Shown here: in pieces, positions 1 to 10,700 of the stretch
How the letters are laid out: every line of letters starts with the position of its first letter
Position numbering within the stretch: the first letter of the stretch is position 1
Source of the DNA: Hydractinia symbiolongicarpus
Lineage: Eukaryota > Cnidaria > Hydrozoa > Anthoathecata > Hydractiniidae
Length of the DNA stretch: 64,000 nucleotides
Direction: 5' to 3'
Assembly: GCF_029227915.1 (NCBI RefSeq)
Contig: NC_079887.1
Coordinates: forward strand, 1,922,001 to 1,986,000
Notes under the pieces: generated by a model
What the model saw: the letters and a program-made list of their open reading frames with translations, nothing else
Databases searched by the model: none
Told to the model about the DNA's origin: nothing
Program-made: the position numbers and the translations under genes

Positions 1-3000
1 TCATTTTTGATGAGACGCTTAATGAAAGTGGTTTAATCGCCGGCAAACGAAAACCTGCGATTTCCCGTAAATCCCAGACTCGGCCCGTATAGTCAAAAGT
101 ATACAAAGAAAGAACCCAGGGTGTAAACTCATTTCTCGAACGATTTTTTAAATTATTTTTTCACCACTACAACGCATGAGACTTGTAGTTTTTAAAAATG
201 TTTTCATTTTTGATGAGACGCTGAATAAAAGAAGTTTAATCGCCGGCAAACGAAAATCCGCGATTTCCCGTAAATCCCGGTCTCGGCCCGTATAGTCAAA
301 AGTATACAAGGAAAGTACCCAGTGAGTAAACTCATTTCCCTAACGAATTTTTAAATTATTTTTTCACCACTAAAACGCATGAGACTTGTAGTTTTCAAAA
401 ATGTTTTCATTTTTGATGAGACGCTGAATAAAAGAAGTTTAATCGACGGCAAACGAAAACCTGCGATTTCCCGTAAATCCCGGACTCGGCCCGTATAGTC
501 AAAAGTATACAAAGAAAGTACCCAGGGTGTAAACTCATTTCCTGAACGATTTTTTAAATTATTATTTCACCACTAAAGCCCATGAGACTTGTAGTATTTA
601 AAAATATTTTCATTTTTGATGAGACGCTGAATAAAAGAAGTTTAATCGCCGGCAAACAAAAACCCGCGACTTCCCGTAAATCCCGGACTCGGCCCGTATA
701 GTCAAAAGTATACAAAGAAAGTACCCAGGGAGTAAACTCATTTCCCGAACGATTTTTTAAATTATTTTTTCACCACTAAAACGCATGAGACTTGTAGTTT
801 TCAGAGATGTTTTCATTTTTGATGAGACGCTGAATAAAAGAAGTTTAAACGCCGCAAACGAAAACCTGCGATTTCCCGTAAATCCCTGAATCGGCCCGTA
901 TAGTCAAAAGTATACAAAGAAAGTACCCGGGGTGTAAACTCATTTCTTGAACGATTTTTTAAATTATTATTTCACCACTAAAGCCCATGAGACTTGTAGT
1001 ATTTAAAAATATTTTCATTTTTGATGAGACGCTAAATAAAAGAAGTTTAATCGCCGGCAAACGAAAACCTGCGATTTCCCGTAAATCCCCGACTCGGCCC
1101 GTATAGTCAAAAGTATACAAAGAAAGTACCCGGGGTGTAAACTCATTTCCCGAACGATTTTTTAAATTATTATTTCACCACTAAAGCCCATGAGACTTGT
1201 AGTTTTTAAAAATGTTTTCATTTTTGATGAGACGCTTAATAAAAAAGGTTTAATCGCCGGCAAACGAAATCCCGCGATTTCCCGTAAATCCGGGGCTTGG
1301 CCCGTATAGTCAAATGTATACAAAGAAAGTACCCAGGAAGTAAACTCATTTCCCGAACAATTTTTTAAATTTTTTTTTCACCACTAAAACGCATGAGACT
1401 TGTATTTTTCAAAAATGTTTTCATTTTTGATGAGACGCTGAATAAAAGAAGTTTAATCGCCGGCAAACGAAATCCTGCGATTTCCCGTAAATCCCGGACT
1501 CGGCCCGTATAGTCAAAAGTATACAAAGAAAGTACCCGGGGTGTAAACTCATTTCCCGAACGATTTTTTAAATTATTATTTCACCACTAAAGCCCATGAG
1601 ACTTGTAGTTTTTAAAAATGTTTTCATTTTTGATGAGACGCTTAATAAAAGTGGTTTAATCGCCGGCAAACGAAATCCCGCGATTTCCCGTAAATCCGGG
1701 GCTTGGCCCGTATAGTCGAATGTATACACAGAAAGTACCCAGGAAGTAAACTCATTTCCCGAACGATTTTTTAAATTTTTTTTTTCACCACTAAAACGCA
1801 TGAGACTTGTAGTTTTTAAAAATTTTTCCATTTTTGATGAGACGCTTAATAAAAGTAGTTTAATCGCCGGCAAACGAAAACCCGCGATTTCCCGTAAATC
1901 CCGGTCTTGGCCCGTATAGTCGAATGTATACAAAGAAAGTACCCTGCAAGTAAACTCATTTCCAGAACGATTTTTTAAATTATTTTTTCACCACTAAAAC
2001 GCATAAGACTTGTAGTTTTCAAAAATGTTTTCACTTCTGATGAGACGCTGAATAAAAGAAGTTTAATCGCCGCAAACGAAAAGCCGCGATTTCCCGTAAA
2101 TCACGGGCTTGGCCCGTATAGTCAAAAGTATACAAAGATAGTACCCAGGGAGTAAACTCATTTCCCGAACGATTTTTTAATTTATTTTTTCACCACTAAA
2201 ACGCATGAGACTTGTAGTTTTCAAAAATGTTTTCATTTTTGATGAGACGCTGAATAAAAGAAGTTTAATCGCCGGCAAACGAAAACCTGCGATTTCCCAT
2301 AAATCCCGGACTCGGCCCGTTTAGTCAAAAGTATACAAAGAAAGTACCCAGGGAGTAAACTTATTTCCCAAACGATTTATTAAATTATTATTTCACCACT
2401 AAAGCCCATGAGACTTGTAGTTTTTAAAAATGTTTTCATTTTTGATGAGACGCTGAATAAAAGAAGTTTAATCGCCGGCAAACAAAAACCCGCGATTTCC
2501 CGTAAATCCCGGACTCGGCCCGTAAATTCAAAAGTATACAAAGAAAGTACCCAGGGAGTAAACTCATTTCCCGAACGATTTTTTAAATTTTTTTTCACCA
2601 CTAAAACGCATGAGACTTGTAGTTTTCAGAAATCTTTTCATTTTTGATGAGACGCTTAATGAAAGTGGTTTAATCGCCGGCAAACGAAAACCTGCGATTT
2701 CCCGTAAATCCCAGACTCGGCCCGTATAGTTAAAAGTATACAAAGAAAGAACCCAGGGTGTAAACTCATTTCTCGAACGATTTTTTAAATTATTTTTTCA
2801 CCACTACAACGCATGAGACTTGTAGTTTTTAAAAATGTTTTCATTTTTGATGAGACTCTGAATAAAAGAAGTTTAATCGCCAGCAAACGAAAATCCGCGA
2901 TTTCCCGTAAATCCCGGTCTCGGCCCGTATAGTCAAAAGTAAACAAGGAAAGTACCCAGTGAGTACACTCATTTCCCTAACGAATTTTTAAATTATTTTT

Positions 3001-5475
3001 TCACCACTAAAACGCATGAGACTTGTAGTTTTCAAAAATGTTTTCATTTTTGATGAGACGCTGAATAAAAGAAGTTTAATCGACGGCAAACGAAAACCTG
3101 CGATTTCCCGTAAATCCCGGACTCGCCGCGTATAGTCAAAAGTATACAAAGAAAGTACCCAGGGTGTAAACTCATTTCCTGAACGATTTTTTAAATTATT
3201 TTTTCACCACTAGAACGCATGATACTTGTAGTTTTTAAAAATGTTTTCATTTTTGATGAGACGCTTAATAAAAGAGGTTTAATCGCAGGCAAACGAAATC
3301 CAGCGATTTCCCGTAAATCCGGGGCTTGGCCCGTATAGTCGATTGTATACAAAGAAAGTACCCAGGAAGTAAACTCATTTCCCGAACGATTTTTTAAATT
3401 TTTTGTTCACCACTAAAACGCATGAGACTTGTAGTTTTTAAAAATGTTTTCATTTTTGATGAGACGCAGAATAAAAGAAGTTTAATCGCCGGCAAACGAA
3501 AACCTGCGATTTCCCGTAAATCCCGGACTCGGCCCGTATAGTCAAAAGTATACAAAGAAAGTACCCGGGGTGTAAACTCATTTCCCGAACGATTTTTTAA
3601 ATTATTATTTCACCACTAAAGCCCATGAGACTTGTAGTTTTTAAAAATGTTTTCATTTTTGATGAGACACTTAATAAAAGAGTTTTAATCGCCAGCAAAG
3701 GAAATCCCGCGATTTCCCGTAAATCCCGGGCTTGGCCCGCATAGTCGAATGTATACAAAGAAAGTACCCAGGAAGTAAACTCATTTCCGAACGATTTTTT
3801 AAATTTTTTTTTCACCACTAAAACGCATGAGACTTGTAGTTTTTAAAAATGTTTTCATTTTTGATGAGACGCTTAATGAAAGAGGTTTAATCGCCGACAA
3901 ACGAAAACCCGCGATTTCCTGAGAATCCCGGGCTTGGCCCGTATAGTCCAATGTATACAAAGAAAGTACCCTGTGAGTAAACTCATTTCCAGAACGATTT
4001 TTTAAATTATTTTTTCACCACTAAAACGCATAAGACTTGTAGTTTTCAAAAATGTTTTCATTTCTGATGAGACGCTGAATAAAAGAAGTTTAATCGCCGG
4101 CAAACGAAAACCCGCGATTTCCCGTAAATCCCGGGCCTGGCCCGTATAGTCAAAAGTATACAAAGATAGTACCCAGGGAGTAAACTCATTTCCCGAACGA
4201 TTTTTTAATTTATTTTTTCACCACTAAAACGCATGAGACTTGTAGTTTTCAAAAATGTTTTCATTTTTGATGAGACGCTGAATAAAAGAAGTTTAATCGC
4301 CGGCAAACGAAAACCTGCGATTTCCCGTAAATCCCGGACTCGGCCCGTATAGTCAAAAGTATACAAAGAAAGTACCCAGGGAGTAAACTAATTTCCCAAA
4401 CGATTTTTTAAATTATTATTTCACCACTAAAGCCCATGAGACTTGTAGGTTTTAAAAATGTTTTCATTTTTGATGAGACGCTGAATAAAAGAAGTTTAAT
4501 CGCCGGCAAACGAAAACCCGCGATTTCCCGTAAATCCCGGCTTGGCCCGTATAGTCAAAAGTATACAAAGAAAGTACCCAGGGAGTAAACTCATTTCCCG
4601 AACGATTTTTTATATTATTTTTTCACCACTAAAACGCATGAGACTTGTAGTTTTCAAAAATGTTTTCATTTTTGATGAGACGCTGAATAAAAGAAGTTTA
4701 ATCGCCGGAAAACGAAAACCCGCGATTTCCCGTAAATCCCGGGCTTGGCACGTATAGTCGAATGTATACAAAGAAAGTACCCAGGGAGTAAACTCATTTC
4801 CCGAACGATTTTTTAAATTTTTTTTTTCACCACTAAAACGCATGAGACTTGTAGTTTTCAAAAATGTTTTCATTTTTGATGAGACGCTGAATAAAAGAAG
4901 TTTAATCGCCGGCAAACGAAAACCCGCGATTTCCCGTAAATCCCGGCTTGGCCGGTATAGTCAAAAGTATACAAAGGAAGTACCCAGGGAGTAAACTCAT
5001 TTCCCGAAGGATTTTTAAATTATTTTTTCACCACTAAAACGCATGAGACTTGTAGTTTTTAAAAATGTTTTCATTTTTGATGAGACGCTGAATAAAAGAA
5101 GTTTAATCGCCGGCAAACGAAAACCCGCGATTTCCCGTAAATCCCGGCTTGGCCCGTATAGTCAAAAGTATACAAAGAAAGTACCCAGGGAGTAAACTCA
5201 TTTCCCGAACGATTTTTTAAATTATTTTTTCACCACTAAAACGCATGAGACTTGTAGTTGTCAAAAATGTTTTCATTTTTGAGGAGACGCTGAATAAAAG
5301 AAGTTTAATCGCCGTCAAACGAAAACCCGCGATTTCCCGTAAATCCCGGACTCGGCCCGTATAGTAAAAAGTATACAAAGATAGTACCCAGGGAGTAAAC
5401 TCATTTCCCGAACGATTTTTTAAATTATTTTTTCACCACTAAAACGCATGAGACGTGTAGTTTTCAGAAATCTTT
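1..5475. repeat. Higher-order duplication in the left block (13- to 14-monomer register)
   Basis: A marker monomer (TTAATGAAAGTGGTTTAATC followed by CCCAGACTCGG) occurs at 1, 2638 and 5476, spaced 2,637 and 2,838 bp. The first ~540 bp after positions 1 and 2638 match closely. 2638-3478 matches 5476-6315 throughout. Elsewhere the copies differ by whole-monomer insertions and exchanged variants, so this is an evolving rather than a fixed higher-order unit. Confidence 0.75.
3461..3490. other. Paralogous empty site for the transposon insertion
   Basis: GAGACGCAGA-ATAAAAG-AAGTTTAATC is continuous here. The left half, including the rare CGCAGA variant in place of CGCTGA, matches 6299-6315. The right half matches 12192 onward. 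The match extends about 830 bp leftward (2638-3470 with 5476-6308) and about 1 kb rightward (3471-4500 with 12192-13190). This is therefore a true higher-order copy of the target and not just another monomer. Confidence 0.9.
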
Positions 5476-6308
5476 TCATTTTTGATGAGACGCTTAATGA
5501 AAGTGGTTTAATCGCCGGCAAACGAAAACCTGCGATTTCCCGTAAATCCCAGACTCGGCCCGTATAGTCAAAAGTATACAAAGAAAGAACCCAGGGTGTA
5601 AACTCATTTCTCGAACGATTTTTTAAATTATTTTTTCACCACTACAACGCATGTGACTTGTAGTTTTTAAAAATGTTTTCATTTTTGATGAGACGCTGAA
5701 TAAAAGAAGTTTAATCGCTGGCAAACGAAAATCCGCGATTTTCCGTAAATCCCGGTCTCGGCCCGTATAGTCAAAAGTATACAAGGAAAGTACCCAGTGA
5801 GTAAACTCATTTCCCTAACGAATTTTTAAATTATTTTTTCACCACTAAAACGCATGAGACTTGTAGTTTTCAAAAATGTTTTCATTTTTGATGAGACGCT
5901 GAATAAAAGAAGTTTAATCGACGGCAAACGAAAACCTGCGATTTCCCGTAAATCCCGGACTCGGCCCGTATAGTCAAAAGTATACAAAGAAAGTACCCAG
6001 GGTGTAAACTCATTTCCTGAACGATTTTTTAAATTATTTTTTCACCACTAAAACGCATGAGACTTGTAGTTTTCAAAAATGTTTTCATTTTTGATGAGAC
6101 GCTTAATAAAAAAGGTTTAATCGCAGGCAAACAAAATCCAGCGATTTCCCGTAAATCCGGGGCTTGGCCCGTATAGTCGATTGTATACAAAGAAAGTACC
6201 CAGGAAGTAAACTCATTTCCCGAACGATTTTTTAAATTTTTTTTTCACCACTAAAACGCATGAGACTGGTAGTTTTCAAAAATGTTTTCATTTTTGATGA
6301 GACGCAGA

Positions 6309-6315
6309 ATAAAAG
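6309..6315. other. Target-site duplication, left copy
   Basis: ATAAAAG lies between satellite sequence ending in GAGACGCAGA and the left TIR. The uninterrupted paralogous sequence (3461-3480) contains this heptamer once. Confidence 0.92.
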
Positions 6316-6327
6316 TAGGCTGTTCAG
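6316..6327 (+). repeat. Left terminal inverted repeat of the transposon
   Basis: TAGGCTGTTCAG is the exact reverse complement of 12180-12191. It directly follows the target duplication. Homology between the two ends stops after 12 bp, so the TIR is short. Confidence 0.93.
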
Positions 6328-6685
6328 GTCAAATTTTTCTATGCGCCGCTCGACCTTCTAGCCGTATGCAACGTTTTCTACATTTCTATACGGTTTCAAC
6401 GAGGGGTCGCGCAACTCCTAACTCCAAGCCATTCTCTAGTTATTGTTATTTTTATGATAGATAGTATAGCCCTTTTTTGTTGCGTTTTTCGGCCAATTTC
6501 GCAACAAAACACGGCACAAAGACGGGGGTCATGTATAGGTTTTTTTTCACAATTTCTATCTTTAAAAATCAATAACTCCAGATTGAGACATGGTAAGAAC
6601 TTAAAATTTTTACAGTAGATAGTATATTTGTAAAAGAAAAAATATATTAATTTTTGATGGTTTATTTTTAGAAATGACGTAATGA
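6328..6685. other. Left subterminal noncoding region of the transposon
   Basis: No satellite similarity and no convincing reading frame on either strand. It contains the inverted repeat at 6475-6509 and the motif AAGACGGGGGT (around 6520-6529), which recurs in the same orientation near the other end at 11780-11790. AT-rich runs occupy 6540-6670. Confidence 0.7.
6475..6509. repeat. Left subterminal hairpin sequence
   Basis: TTTTGTTGCG (6475-6484) and CGCAACAAAA (6500-6509) are perfect inverted copies separated by 15 bases. The location, about 160 bp inside the left end, fits a transposase-binding or structural element. That role is inferred from position only. Confidence 0.75.
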
Positions 6686-6693
6686 TGACGTCA
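6686..6693. promoter_or_regulatory. TGACGTCA palindrome 1 (CRE/ATF-like)
   Basis: Perfect 8-bp cAMP-response-element consensus at the start of the first subterminal unit. A half-related TGACGTAA lies just before it at 6675-6682. Binding by CREB/ATF factors is an inference from the motif. Confidence 0.45.
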
Positions 6694-6850
6694 TAGCTCA
6701 AATATTACTACAAATTGCTCTAAAAGCGCAAGAAAGTATACAACAACCAGTAAACAATTTTATAAACTGTAATCTTAACGTTAAACAAAGTTCATTAGAG
6801 TGTACGAAATTTCGGACAAGGGTGTAAATTTGCAGACCAGATAGAAAAAA

Positions 6851-6858
6851 TGACGTCA
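6851..6858. promoter_or_regulatory. TGACGTCA palindrome 2 (CRE/ATF-like)
   Basis: Same palindrome exactly 165 bp after the first, in the same position within its repeat unit. Confidence 0.45.
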
Positions 6859-7015
6859 TAGTTGAAAAAGTCTTTCCAAATTGATGAAAATGCAAAAAAG
6901 TTCACAGGAACATAATAAAACACCACAAATTAGTAACTATTCAAAAATTATACAAACACTCTTAAGGAGTACAAATATCTGACAAGAGTGTAATTTGCAG
7001 ACCAGATAGAAAAAA

Positions 7016-7023
7016 TGACGTCA
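7016..7023. promoter_or_regulatory. TGACGTCA palindrome 3 (CRE/ATF-like)
   Basis: Third perfect copy, again exactly 165 bp further on. The fourth and fifth units carry decayed versions (TGATGCTG at 7183, TAACGTAA at 7337). Confidence 0.45.
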
Positions 7024-7491
7024 TAGTTGAAAAAATCTTTCCAAATTGATGAAAATGCGAAAAAAATTCACAGGAACATAATAAAACACCACAAATTAGT
7101 AACTATTCAAAAATTTTACAAACACTCTTGAAGAGTACAAAATATTTGACAAGAGTGTAATTTGCAGACCAGATAGTAAAAATGATGCTGTAGCTCAAAA
7201 ATAACATAAAATCAATGTATAAAAGCAAAACAATTATACAATAACCGGCAAAAATGTTTATAAACTGTAATCTTAACATTGAGAGACTTCATAGAAATGT
7301 ACGAAATTTATATTTTTGCAGACCAGCCAGAGAAAATAACGTAATAGCTGAAAAGATATTTCAAATTTAAGGAAATGTAAAAAGAAAGTCCACAGGAACC
7401 ACTGTAAAACACTAAGTTGGTAACTATAAAACTTTGACAAACACTCTTAAAGCTTGCAAAATATTTGACAGAGTATAAATATGCAGACCAG

Positions 7492-7732
7492 ATGAAAATG
7501 GAACAACTGCACCTTTTAGCACCTAAATAAAAAAAAGAACGCAAAATATTAAGCTACCATAAGTGCTAAATGTTTTAATAGAACAATATATACCACATGT
7601 CACAAGTTGACAAAACAATGATCCTCAAAGGAAGAAGTTTTTGCCATAAAAAAGTTCCACGGTTTGAACGAAATACATTACCACAAAAATTTCTTCCCTC
7701 AAATATATAACTATACTATAACTAACTATATT
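7492..7732 (-). other. 3' flank of the transposase gene
   Basis: AT-rich noncoding sequence between the TAG stop codon and the subterminal repeat. It probably holds the 3' untranslated region. The only thing I see in it is the possible polyadenylation signal listed separately. Confidence 0.6.
7574..7579 (-). terminator. Possible polyadenylation signal ATTAAA
   Basis: On the minus strand ATTAAA occurs about 155 nt after the stop codon of the transposase gene. It is the common variant of AATAAA. No nearer AATAAA was seen in this flank. The motif is short in an AT-rich region, so support is weak. Confidence 0.3.
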
Positions 7733-10700
7733 CTAAGATAACATAATAACGTCTCCCTTCTCAAAATCTAAAATTATTGGAAAACTCCAAACTGTCTCAG
7801 GTTCTGACTCATATACTACATTAAACAACGTGCGTTTAGGATTGGAATGTCGTTTTGCTACACTTAGAATTTCCCCTTTACACCAATATGCATCCTCTTC
7901 ATCTTCTTCCTTTAAATGATGCCGTATGTGTAAACCAACTAAACAATCAGGGTCTTTGATGAAGGAAGGGAGTTTGTTGCTTTTTTGTTGTTCAGACAGT
8001 TTTTTCATCCTTTCTTTCTTGATCTTTTCCATCAGTTCCTTTTTTTGGGTTGCAACTACTTCATCTCTATCTTCCTTCGACTTCAGGTTATCCTTTGTTA
8101 CCTTTTCTGCAGATGATGAAAATGTTACATGCATGATTTTAACAAAGTTTTCAAGAAGCTCTTCCCAAGACAAATCAACTCTTTTGTTTCCACTCTGTTT
8201 TGTTTTGTTAAACAATTTGGAATTGCATTTGAAAGGCATAACATGCCTGTAAAAATTCATTTGCGCTAGCAAAACTTCTGCACGTTTTTGTGATGATATA
8301 TCCATGATGTTTTTTTTCAGTTCATCAACAGATATCCAAGCCTGGACATTTAGCTCAAGCAATTTGTTAAAAGCTTCCACTTTCTTCAATGCTATTTTCT
8401 CTTCAGCTTTCTTTTTCATATCTTGTTTAGCAAGCAATTTCCTTTTCCTCTCCTCCAACAGTTCTTTTCTCCTTGATTTATACTTCGCCTTCATTTTTTC
8501 CACATTATGTCTGGCTGATTCCATCATACTTTTTTTCTCATCATAAGACTTCTGTTCAAACCAATCAAGTGTTTTGTTACGCGACCACATGGTTAAAGCC
8601 TGCAATGTTTCAACATTGGCACTTGGCTTCGTTTTCACTAACAAATCCAAAATTGCAAAGTCACTTTCAGAAGCCTTATTGGTTACTGGTACAATTGATG
8701 ACGTCTCCTTTATTATCTGACTGGGGCTCCAGTACTTTCCTCCAGGCAGTTGATCCTTACATTGACGCTCTAAGATGATGAGAATTGCATGGAAAATAAT
8801 TTCAAGGGCTTGCTGTGTTAGAATATCCAATTCATCATCACCTGTATCCTCAAATAGCTTGATAAATAATTCATCTTTGTTGTGTACAATAATACCATCC
8901 TCTTGGAAAATATGACTGCCAGATAGAAGTGATGAACAATTGTTGCAGAGTGCAGATAGTTTGACTTTAAGTTGTAACAGGTATGGATTTATTTCGAGGA
9001 TACTTTCACAAGACTCTATTAATCGCCACAATGGACCAGTCAATAATTTATCAATAATGCCAAGTGCTCTGACTTCACTAAGAAACAACTTATTTGATAC
9101 GTCTTCATTTACAGCTTTCAGTAAATTATTAGGATCAGGCCATGATGAAAGAAAAGATACGACTGCATCACGATGGTAATATAATGCAGCAGCGTTATAA
9201 AACAATATGTTAAAACGATTTCCAATAAATGGTACAAAGTAAGATTTCTGATTGCGACCAGCTAAAAACGAGTTAAAATACGATGCTACTCCACATTCGT
9301 CACTTCCACGCACATGAAAAGCTTTACAAGCTGTACGCACTAATCTAGAAGCAGAAGATTCTTTTGCACTATTGAAGGCAAATACTGTTTCATAGTCATC
9401 ACAGAGGACCATTCTCTCAAATGAATGCAGAACTTTATCTGCCTCTGAGGCAAAATTTGCCAGAAGATGTAATTTGCAAAAGAAATTTCCCATATCGGTC
9501 ATGTCCGTTTTTTGTGTTTCGCTTAAATAATTCCAGTTTTCTACAACATTTGGTAATAATTTTTCCCTTAAAGATTTCAGTTGTGAGTTAAATAAAGGAT
9601 TAATAGGGCCAAGATCCGACATTGTAGATTTGATTGATGTGACAAGCCGGGAAAAATTTGCATCCTTGTCACATTCTTTCAGAATGTCACACATGTCATC
9701 AATTGTGTCAGTAAAATTTTTCATTACTATTGCCGCATCGCCACCTGCAACTTCTGATAATCCAAATGTTAAAGTTTTTCCTTTCGATGTTGTAATCTGA
9801 AAATTTTGATAATGTTTATGGTATTTTGATGTACCATCTCCATGTAAACAATTACCAAACGCATCCTTGTCATTATCAATCATTGCTTCTGCAACCTGTA
9901 ATTGTGCTAAAATTAATGCTTCTTGCATTAAATGACTTTTTAAACCTTGTGAAGGCAACCTGTCAACCCTTTTTTTTGCAAGTTTTTCAAGTACAACCTT
10001 GATCACATCATTTACCTTTCCCATGCTGACATTCAAGGAAAGTAATTCCATAACAACTTCTCTTATTTCGTCTGAATAACGACCACCTTCAAATGTTACA
10101 ATTTCATTGTCGTTTAATAACGAAACGAGCATTTGCAAATCACGATTTTCTTCAGTAAGTTGCTTCATGTTTGTACAGAGTTTGTCATAATCACTTTTTA
10201 AACACTTCATATCATTCACTTCTTTGTGGTCAATCAATTTTTTCTGGTTTTCAATTTTTAACAACAAACTGTGCGTCTTTCTTTTCAGTTTTGCTTTCTC
10301 ATTCCGCAGATCATCAACTATAGTTTCACTGTTTTCTAATTTATCATTGAGTCTGTTCAAGTTTACTTTCATGTCATCCAACTCATCACTTTTATTCTCA
10401 GTACCAGATATCAATTCAGCTATTTCTGATTCCATTTTATTAATTTTATCATCTCTGTTTTTAATTTTCTTTGATAAATTTCTCAATTTATCTGCCCTCG
10501 CTTTGCTATTATCTTTAAATTTCAATTCCACATTTCTAAGTTTTTCCTCTACTTCAAGATAATTGTTCTTTATACGACGATATTCTGCTGTCAACTTATT
10601 TTCATCCTTCATTGCTACAAATAACTCGTTACTAAGTTTCTTAACCTCTTTGACTTGTGTGTTGTATTGAATTTCTAATTCTTGAAAATTTTCGCACTTT

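Larger units (their letters stand above)
1..6315. repeat. 203-bp satellite array, left block (about 31 monomers)
   Basis: Head-to-tail monomers of about 203 bp cover the whole stretch without a gap. Each unit contains, in order, a T-rich segment ending in TTTTTGATGAGACGCTGAAT, a CpG-rich core (ATCGCCGGCAAACG, CGATTTCCCGTAAATCCCGG, CTCGGCCCGTATAG), the inverted repeat GTATA-N8-TATAC, a GTACCCAGGGAGTAAACTC segment, and an AT-rich tract before CACCACTAAAACGCATGAGA. Length divided by 203 gives about 31 units. The block starts inside a monomer, so the array continues beyond the window. Short open frames on both strands repeat from unit to unit and have no independent coding signal. I do not recognise this satellite as a named family. 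Confidence 0.97.
6686..7491. repeat. Subterminal tandem repeat, about 165-bp units in order A-B-B-A-B
   Basis: Five degenerate units begin at about 6686, 6851, 7016, 7183 and 7337. Each ends with TGCAGACCAG about 20 bp before the next unit start (6831, 6996, 7163, 7317, 7482). Units 1 and 4 share TATAAACTGTAATCTTAAC and form type A. Units 2, 3 and 5 share the CACAGGAAC and AGTAACTAT-like/GTAACTAT segments and form type B. The second and third units are nearly identical and the inner two are more degenerate. The block lies downstream of the transposase gene and has no equivalent at the other end. Likely uses are multiple transposase-binding sites or a promoter/silencer array. Confidence 0.85.

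Noticed and set aside
6160-6190. CENP-B box in the satellite
   Set aside because: On the minus strand, monomers with GTCGAATG give TTCGACTATACGGGC, which has TTCG and CGGG but with one base too few between them and no A at the required place. Many monomers lack even this. Not a CENP-B box as defined in mammals.
6308-6315. 8-bp target duplication AATAAAAG, as for hAT, Merlin or Zisupton elements
   Set aside because: It leaves an unexplained extra T before the left end. The empty site at 3461-3490 and the symmetry of the 12-bp TIRs fit a 7-bp duplication with nothing left over.
6396-7544. Minus-strand frames of 65-101 codons between the left TIR and the transposase stop
   Set aside because: They run across the noncoding subterminal repeat and the left hairpin, have low-complexity AT-driven composition, and show no domain.
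7926-10562. Plus-strand frames of 79-112 codons opposite the transposase gene
   Set aside because: Antisense shadows of the coiled-coil and Lys/Glu-rich coding sequence, with Ser/Phe-rich translations and no domain.
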